From positions 1-64,000 of the forward strand of contig JAALGY010000063.1 of the NCBI GenBank assembly GCA_032358165.1: 64,000 nt of DNA. The letters run 5' to 3'. The number at the start of each line of letters is the position of its first letter. Within the stretch, counting starts at the first letter, position 1. Source of the DNA: Diplosphaera chodatii (taxonomy: Eukaryota; Chlorophyta; Trebouxiophyceae; Prasiolales; Stichococcaceae). The notes beneath the pieces are model-generated. The model was not told where the DNA came from. It was given only the letters and a program-made list of their open reading frames with translations, and ran no database searches. Shown here in pieces: positions 58,453 through 64,000 of this stretch. A program made the translations under genes and the position numbers.

Positions 58453-58776
58453 GCCGTCGACGGTGGTTGTCAGCACAGATAGCTATCGCGCTGCGATGTC
58501 ACCGCAAGACTCCCATCTTGGAAGTCATCGCATGGTGCGCTGCGCGTGACTGCTGACAGGAGTGATCATCAGATTGCTGCAACACGGTTTGGTGACATGA
58601 CAATCGGGTTGTGGCAGCGACCAAGTGACGACATGCTGAACACAGAGCACACAGCATGTGCAGGTACATTTGCAGCCCTGCAGTGAGCACTGGTCGAAAC
58701 CTCGACAGTCCCAGCTAAGTGTGAGCTCATCGCAGTTGCAGGGTGTGCTGCTTGACGTTCTGTACGCCCACGGTGC
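58453..58776. promoter_or_regulatory. Divergent intergenic region, helicase / TadA
   Basis: About 320 bases between the divergent starts; presumed promoters. Confidence 0.35.
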
Positions 58777-59962
58777 ATGCAGGCGCTGTCCGCCTCGGGG
58801 TTTGTCCGGCTTCTGTCTGCGGCAATGCTGCCGCCAGCTGTGCAGCAGCAGGCACTCTGGCGCCAGCCCATCTCCGCAGTCCCACAGCTGATCAACCTGC
58901 GAGACATCGGCGGTCACGCGAGTAGATATCGCGAACCGCACGCCGGAGGGTTGCAGCGTGTGAGCTGCAGCAGCGGCGCTCGGTGTATTGCAGCGAGCAC
59001 TGCAGTGTTGCGGCAGGACCCTGCGCAGCAGCAGGCGGCCGTACCAGCAGCAGCCCAGCAGGCAAGTCGTGCGTGATCATGCACAGGCGGCGCCCACTGC
59101 ATGTGCTGTGCTGTGAAACTGCTAAAATGATGGTGTTGTGATCCCACACTGCAGTGCGCGCACGATCGCATGTACATGTCGGCAGCGATGGCAGAGGCTC
59201 ACAAGGCGGCTGCGGCGGGCGAAGTGCCAGTCGGAGCGGTCGTGGTGCTGCGTGGCGAGGTCATTGCCCGTGCGCACAACAGCACAGCCGGCAGCGGCGA
59301 CCCGACCGCGCATGCAGAGATGGCGTGCATCCAGCAGGCGTCCAGGCAGCTGGGTACCTGGCGGTTGTGCGATGCCACGCTGTACTGCACTCTGGAACCG
59401 TGCGTCATGTGCGCGGGTGCCATGCTGCAGTCGCGGGTCGGCACGCTGGTGTACGGCGCCCGCAATGCATTGGCAGGTGCGTCTTGCGCACCCCGGTCGG
59501 CATACGGTGGGCGACGATTGCCGTGGTCTGCAACCGTGGGTCACAACACACCGGTGCTCATGCTGTGCGAAACCGTCGTGTGCAGGCGCAGATGGCAGCT
59601 GGGCCGACCTGTTTTCAGATGCAACCCAGCAGCCCGGGCTGCGGCCTGTGCGGCGGCCGCACCCCTTCCACCCAGATATGCAGGTGGTTTGATGCCACCG
59701 CGCATGGTATGGCAGTGCTGATTGCAGTGCACATACACACACACGGCGTCAGGGTATATAGCGATGTGTGCAGCTGCTGCTGAGGCGCCATGTCTGCCTG
59801 TACAAGGTACGCCGAGGCGTCATGGCAGAGGAAAGCGCTGAGCTGCTGCGGCAGTTCTTCCGCTGGCGCCGCAGCCAGCCAGGATACTGCGATGAGGGCC
59901 TGACCGTGCAACCGTCGGAGAGCGCAAGCACTGTGGCGTCCTGCGCCGTGAATGTGTCTTAG
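58777..59962 (+). CDS. TADA: tRNA-specific adenosine deaminase, TadA-like
   Basis: Deaminates A34 to inosine in tRNA anticodons. The gene resembles bacterial/plastid TadA (tRNA-Arg ICG). The catalytic part is firm: exon 59155-59476 gives GEVPVGAVVVLRGEVIARAH, PTAHAEMACI (Zn ligand His and catalytic Glu) and TLEPCVMCAGAML (two Zn cysteines); 59586-59683 gives ADGSWADLFSD; 59807-59962 gives VRRGVMAEESAELLRQFF. Phases agree. The first exon (58777-59061, 95 residues) is tentative. It fits in phase only by a GC-AG intron (CAG|GCAAGT donor, 93 bases). It contains LINLRDIGGHAS, which is unlike TadA and recalls the N-terminus of protein-tyrosine-phosphatase-like domains. If the model is right, the protein is 286 residues with an N-terminal extension. 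Confidence 0.85.
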
Positions 59963-60186
59963 AGTGAATTTGGGTCAAGCACACGGGGCAAACTAGGCGG
60001 TGGCAGTCGATCCTCTGCGGCCATCTTTTGTATCATCAGCATGTGACGATCCTTTGGATGTGTACAATGCAGAACAGTCAAAACACAAAACAGCTATCAA
60101 ACATCAACTGCAACCCTTGGACGGACCATCAAGCCCACTGTGCTGTCAACCAACGTCGTCATGTGCTATGGCTTGCTCTGAAGGAG
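59963..60186. other. Convergent 3' flanks
   Basis: 224 bases between the TadA and POP4 stops; presumed UTRs. Confidence 0.45.
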
Positions 60187-61643
60187 TCAACGTGCGGCCA
60201 GTGCATTGCCTTGCAACTCCATGGCATGCAGTGCGTCCAGCTGCACGCGAAACTTCAGTCCCGGCGTTGCAAGCAGCAGCTGCTGGTTGTCAATCGTGAT
60301 CATCAGCAAAGCGTTACCCCGATCCTGCGACAGCAAGGGAAACCATCAGGGGTGTCATGATTCTGGTATACATACACCAGTAACCTGCCGATCCATCGTA
60401 CGATGCCCACTTGACGCTGACGCACCCGCACCACTATGCCCTGCCTGCCAACATGGCGTTGGACCTTGCTGCCAAGCACGGTGAGCTGGCACCCGTGCAG
60501 ATCCGCCTGCAGTGTGCAGCATCTGAACGTTGTTGCAGAGTGTGGATGCACTTGCAGCCGCAGATGATGCACACTGCGCCCATGAGCTTCGCACCCACCT
60601 GCAGGAGGTCCTCCTCCAGGTTGGGGCTTTGCAGCAGCTTTCTAGCGTACGCTTGCCACAGCACGTTCAGTGGCTTGTACAGCTCGTACCTGCAGCAATG
60701 AAGATAGATCCATCAGCACCGCATCGGCAGGGAGCAGTGCAAACTGCCGCAATCACGGGCCTGTTCCCGTCATGACGCAGCTGGAGCCTCACCGCTGCTG
60801 GTCGCCTGGCAGGTGAGACAGCTCCTTCACATGCGCCCGCCTCACAGCTGCAGAGCCTGCACATGGCGCAGTTGGAGCCCTGTGCTGCCGCTGCTGTCGC
60901 TGCGGCTTTGACGCCTTGACTGTGGCAGGGTTGTCGAGCTGCAGCACGCGGTCCTGCACCTGCAGCGGCACCCTCCCGGGCTGTCATTGCAGCGGGCAGG
61001 CGCTCGACGGCGCACACACCGTGTCACACCCTGCTTGCTGGGCAGGACGGCATGGCAGCAGCGGCATGGGGGCGCACCTTCTGCTTGATGGTCTGCACGC
61101 TGGTGCTCTCATTGGCTGCCCTGGTCAGCAGGCCATTCAGGAATGCAGCTGCTGCATCTTTGATCACAGAAGGCTCCTGCAGTCAGAATTAGGTTCACGC
61201 CGTTGAGCCGCCACCAAAGGCCATCTGTAGCCATTCTCACAAACACGGTGGCCAGAAGCTACAGGCACCAGCGGACAAAGCTACCTGCAGCCGCTTGGCA
61301 AGAGCGGTATCAAATCGCATGTGGTCCAGCGGGTCATATGGGAAGGCTGCTGGGCGCTGGTTGCTTAGAGACGACGGTGCCTGTGACGTCCCTGCCTTGC
61401 GCTTCTTGTGTGACTGTGGGCTGCCTGCTAGTCAACACGGGCCATACATATATGGCAGCACCCAACATAGAGATGAGCAACATGCTGTGGCAGAATGCCC
61501 CGCTGTGGTCGGCGCAATGACCGGCTACCTGAGGTTTGCGCCACACCCGGACGCTTGCCGCCCAATCGCTGATGCAGGGCGTCCAGCCTGCGGTTCTTCG
61601 CTGACGACACCGCCGGGTTGGGGCTGGCGGCCTTGTCGGCCAT
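60187..61643 (-). CDS. POP4: RNase P/MRP protein subunit POP4 (Rpp29)
   Basis: Subunit of the ribonucleoproteins that mature tRNA 5' ends and pre-rRNA. Seven exons (61643-61529, 61427-61285, 61176-61078, 60959-60793, 60689-60599, 60506-60426, 60324-60187) join without phase conflict to 277 residues. Diagnostic blocks: DQQRYELYKPLNVLWQAYAR (compare QQRYxLxxPLxxLWxxY in human Rpp29), then ADLHGCQLTVLGSKVQRHVG and GIVVR across exon borders, then NALLMITIDNQQLLLATPGL, the Sm-like UPF0086 fold. A basic region (SHKKRKAG) lies in the N-terminal third. Its start codon is only 16 bases after the stop of the upstream small ORF on the same strand, leaving no room for a normal promoter outside that ORF. 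Confidence 0.93.
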
Positions 61644-61659
61644 GTGCCCAGTGACCCCG

Positions 61660-62096
61660 CTACTGCGGCAGTGCTGGCGAAGGGCTGACTTTGCAAGTGA
61701 ACACGGCGGGCGGCAGGCGCTTGGCTTCCTCGGATGTCGCGCAAAAGTTGCCCACGGCGCCGCTGGTGCACCAGGCGCAGTCCTTTAGTGCGAAGCAGGC
61801 GTCCTCGGAAGCAGTGCCCTCGCACCCATCTGGATCAGCTCCAACCGTTGCGTGCAGCCGCTGTCCACCTTGCTCTGCAACAAGCCACCACAAACGGATC
61901 GAGTACTGACAACGTTTGTGCACGAACGCAGCAACAAGCCACCACAAACGGGTCGAGTACTGACACCGTTTGTGCACGCACGCAGCAATGATAGTAGACT
62001 TGCATGCACCAGGGTGCTCTCACCTGGATGCAAGGCTACGCTCGTCTGCAGTGCCAGCAGAGCCACCAGCACAGTCAGCGCCAACACACGACCCAT
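61660..62096 (-). CDS. Small secreted Cys-rich protein
   Basis: Two exons (62096-62024 and 61874-61660) give 95 residues. The first 20 or so (MGRVLALTVLVALLALQTSV) form a clear signal peptide. The mature part has six cysteines spaced C-x8-C-x5-C-x2-C-x8-C-x15-C, around SEDACFALKDCAWCTSGAVG and EEAKRLPPAVFTCK. The CxWC core resembles PSI-like extracellular modules, but no named family is claimed. The 149-base intron contains a 54-base tandem duplication. The start has A at -3 and G at +4. Total length, phase and splice sites agree, supporting a real gene. Confidence 0.75.
61878..61985. repeat. 54-bp tandem duplication inside an intron
   Basis: Two near-identical 54-base units beginning CAACAAGCCACCACAAACGG, differing at about three positions. 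Together they make up most of the 149-base intron of the small secreted protein gene. Confidence 0.9.
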
Positions 62097-62449
62097 ACTG
62101 CTCCCTTTGTGAGGCTTGAGCAACGTAAATACATGCAAGCAGGAGCGGCAAACATGTCCCGCTCTCCCGCACTTCCGCTACCAACGGGGTTGAGTGCATG
62201 TGTCTGCCCCTGATAAAACCACCACGCCTGGGCTTAGCGGGGAGTAGTGCAACCCAGACCTGTGTCGCAGTACAGCCTTGCCGCAGGCAGGTCTCGGGGT
62301 CGGCAGCCTGCGCCGAGTCGCTTGAGCCACCGCTCGGCCGGCTCGCCCCACGCTGGCCTGCATCCCGCAGGCGTGGGTCCGCTGCCGCTTCCCCGGCGGT
62401 AGCACACAGTGAATGCCTTCGCTTGCAGAGTGCACCGTCACCAAACAGT
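62097..62449. promoter_or_regulatory. Divergent intergenic region, secreted protein / DUF760
   Basis: The plus frame of the DUF760 gene is open through here to ATG 62198, so part could be coding. A 102-base promoter for two genes would be short, so I favour the downstream start. Confidence 0.4.
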
Positions 62450-63409
62450 ATGATAGCAGGCAGGCAGGCCGTCAGCAGCGGGTTGGACAGGCTGCGGCCT
62501 GCTGCGGGCACAGCTCGCGCCGGCGTGCAGCGGCAGCAGCAGCTCAGCAGGCGGCGACGCGCGAGCTGCAGGGCACAGTATGATGCGGGCTGGGCGCCTG
62601 GCTCGCTGGACACGCAGGCCTTGCCCAAGCGCGCTGCTCTGCTGGAGTATGCCAGGACGGTGGAGCCGTCACTCATTGAGAAGTTCAGCGAGCAGGCCCC
62701 TGCAACCGTTGTGGATGCCATGCGGACGACCGTGCGCGGCGCGCTGGGCACTCTGCCTCCGCAATTTTTCAACGTCCAGATCCGCTCCCGCGCCGACAGC
62801 TTTGCGCAGCTGCTGTATAGCCACATGATGGCGGGCTACATGTTTCGCAACGCCCTGTTTCGCATGGAGCTCCGTGGAGCGCTCATCCTGCCGGCACTGC
62901 CAGCCGGCGATATGCCCCAGCATGATGGCGGGGCGCAGCCAGAGGAGCAGCTGGACCTCTGGGCCCCGGGGTCGCAGCTGACACGGGTGTCGGGCGACGT
63001 GATGCGGTGGCACATGGAGCACGGCACGCAGACCGTGCCCGCAGCGCAGTACATCCAGGACCTTGAGGCGGAGATCCGCAGCCTCAAGCAGCAGGTGGCC
63101 AGCGTGCGCGTCGGGTCGTCCAACCAGAACGAGCTGCTGGAGTACATCCAGAGCCTGGGGGCGGATGCAGACCTGCTGACAGCCAATGCCTCGCAGGATG
63201 TGCTGGATGCCATGACGTCCTTCATCGACCGCTGCATGGGTTCGAACGAGCACGCCGACCTGGCGGCCATCACAGAGTACAACGTGCAAGAGCTTGCCCC
63301 GCAGCTTTTTTGGACGACAGCCACCGGCTACATGCTGCGCAGCCTTGAGGTTCGGTATGACATCAAATCGTCACTGGATGAGTTTGAGGCGCCGGAGCTG
63401 CTGCCTTGA
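62450..63409 (+). CDS. Plastid DUF760 family protein
   Basis: Function unknown; plant relatives are plastid proteins, one described as UV-B responsive. Single exon, 319 residues from ATG 62450 (MIAGRQAVSSGLDRLRPAAG); an in-frame ATG at 62198 would give 403. The Arg/Gln-rich first 48 residues, ending RRRRASCRAQ, look like a transit peptide. Two DUF760-type blocks are visible: PPQFFNVQIRSRADSFAQLL with YSHMMAGYMFRNALFRMEL, and VLDAMTSFIDRCMG with NVQELAPQLFWTTATGYMLR. A short coiled coil (YIQDLEAEIRSLKQQVASVR) lies between them. No introns, unlike most neighbours. Confidence 0.88.
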   Translation: MIAGRQAVSSGLDRLRPAAGTARAGVQRQQQLSRRRRASCRAQYDAGWAPGSLDTQALPKRAALLEYARTVEPSLIEKFSEQAPATVVDAMRTTVRGALGTLPPQFFNVQIRSRADSFAQLLYSHMMAGYMFRNALFRMELRGALILPALPAGDMPQHDGGAQPEEQLDLWAPGSQLTRVSGDVMRWHMEHGTQTVPAAQYIQDLEAEIRSLKQQVASVRVGSSNQNELLEYIQSLGADADLLTANASQDVLDAMTSFIDRCMGSNEHADLAAITEYNVQELAPQLFWTTATGYMLRSLEVRYDIKSSLDEFEAPELLP

Positions 63410-63609
63410 GATGCTCCGCTTCAAGAGGGGATGCTTGAAGCGGAGCGTGCCGGATCCTAGCATTCAAGCATTTCAGTGGAAGGCAAATTTGTACATTAAC
63501 ATCAACTTTGTGTACCGTATCAGTTTGTGCGCTGTGTGATGCGAGAGGAAGTGGGTAAATGTTCAGTACCATATTGCAGCATAGATTACATCCCAGCACA
63601 CCACACGTT
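63410..63609. other. Convergent 3' flanks
   Basis: 200 bases between convergent stops. A direct repeat of a CTTGA(A)GCGGAGC-like motif near 63,417-63,445 is the only feature noted. Confidence 0.4.
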
Positions 63610-64000
63610 TTACTCAGACGGTTCTGGTCCCTTCTCTGCACCGCCCCACTTCGGAGCAGGCGGCGCCAGCCGCGCAGCTGCTGCTCTCAGTGCATCATCT
63701 ATCTGCACATCCGATGCATGCCCGAAGTCCAGCATGGCTGCCGTCAGTGCAGCGGAGATGGGAGCCAGAATGAGGCCTGATCCAGAGTGGCCCGCATTCA
63801 TCAACAAGCCATCAACTCCTGGGACGCTCCCAACAAGCGGCAAACCCTGGGGTGCATGGGGTCTGAGACCCACTCTGACAGTCGCTGCCTCCCGAGCTTG
63901 CTCCACATCCAGCCTCGGCAGAAACCGACTGCTGTGCTCGAGGATGGCTTGCACAACATGTTCCGCAGGAGAGCCGTTGAAGCCGACCTCGTCCCGGGAG
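63610..64000 (-). CDS. FAD-dependent oxidoreductase (DAO type), C-terminal part
   Basis: The frame is open from the window edge to a stop at 63,610, covering about 130 residues. It shows VRVGLRPHAPQGLPLVGSVP and LLMNAGHSGSGLILAPISAA, the C-terminal FAD/substrate-contacting block of glycine/D-amino-acid-oxidase-like flavoproteins (R-P-x-x-x-D/G-x-x-P-x-x-G and GHxGxG-x-x-x-A/S-P). The dinucleotide-binding N-terminus lies beyond the window, so substrate and location cannot be told. The residue run SRDEVGFNGSPAEHVVQAIL at the edge is still coding or near an exon border. Confidence 0.85.
   Translation of the reverse strand, partial: SRDEVGFNGSPAEHVVQAILEHSSRFLPRLDVEQAREAATVRVGLRPHAPQGLPLVGSVPGVDGLLMNAGHSGSGLILAPISAALTAAMLDFGHASDVQIDDALRAAAARLAPPAPKWGGAEKGPEPSE

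Noticed and set aside
59154..59783. 209- and 184-codon alternative plus frames over TadA
   Set aside because: The deaminase motifs lie in the third frame; these are shadows.

Overview
The window looks like nuclear DNA of a green alga (Chlorophyta, plausibly a trebouxiophyte; the species cannot be named from the sequence). The protein genes are plant-like: type-II prohibitin, SBPase, RH24-type helicase, and the plastid families DUF760 and DUF2358. Most carry many short GT-AG introns, and several start with plastid-type transit peptides. There are no bacterial operons, CRISPR arrays, rRNA genes or canonical tRNA genes.

Bases 1 to about 25,130 are a dense nest of retroelements. The main component is one non-LTR retrotransposon (LINE) present as many 5'-truncated pieces on both strands. 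Each intact 3' end has a reverse transcriptase (FVD-x2-KAYD, QGCPLSP, YADD), a C-terminal zinc knuckle, a roughly 150-base 3' UTR with two stem-loops, and a TCAATG microsatellite tail. Mixed in are a 230-bp non-autonomous element with a 69-bp short form and 5-bp target duplications, a second family with a CAAA tail, a roughly 510-bp unknown repeat, a stray APE-type endonuclease fragment and an ORF1-like fragment. Two recent segmental tandem duplications, with periods of about 3.59 kb and 3.85 kb, have multiplied the nest.

Bases 25,400 to 64,000 are compact and gene-rich, mostly with alternating strands, so genes form convergent and divergent pairs. In order: prohibitin (-), NUP98-NUP96 nucleoporin precursor (-), SBPase-family phosphatase (-), 6-phosphogluconate dehydrogenase (+), Nudix CoA-diphosphatase-like (-), PEX2 (+), isoleucyl-tRNA synthetase (-), DUF2358 protein (+), DDX42/RH24 DEAD-box helicase (-), TadA-type tRNA adenosine deaminase (+), RNase P/MRP subunit POP4 (-), a small secreted Cys-rich protein (-), DUF760 protein (+), and the 3' part of an FAD-dependent oxidoreductase (-). 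I resolved complete exon models with consistent phases for prohibitin, Nudix, DUF2358, POP4 and the small secreted protein, and for SBPase apart from its first exon.

The genes do not form one pathway. Two neighbourhoods suggest coordination: SBPase and 6PGDH are divergent about 160 bp apart (reductive and oxidative pentose-phosphate cycles), and the small secreted protein ORF stops 16 bases before the POP4 start on the same strand, a candidate bicistronic nuclear transcript.
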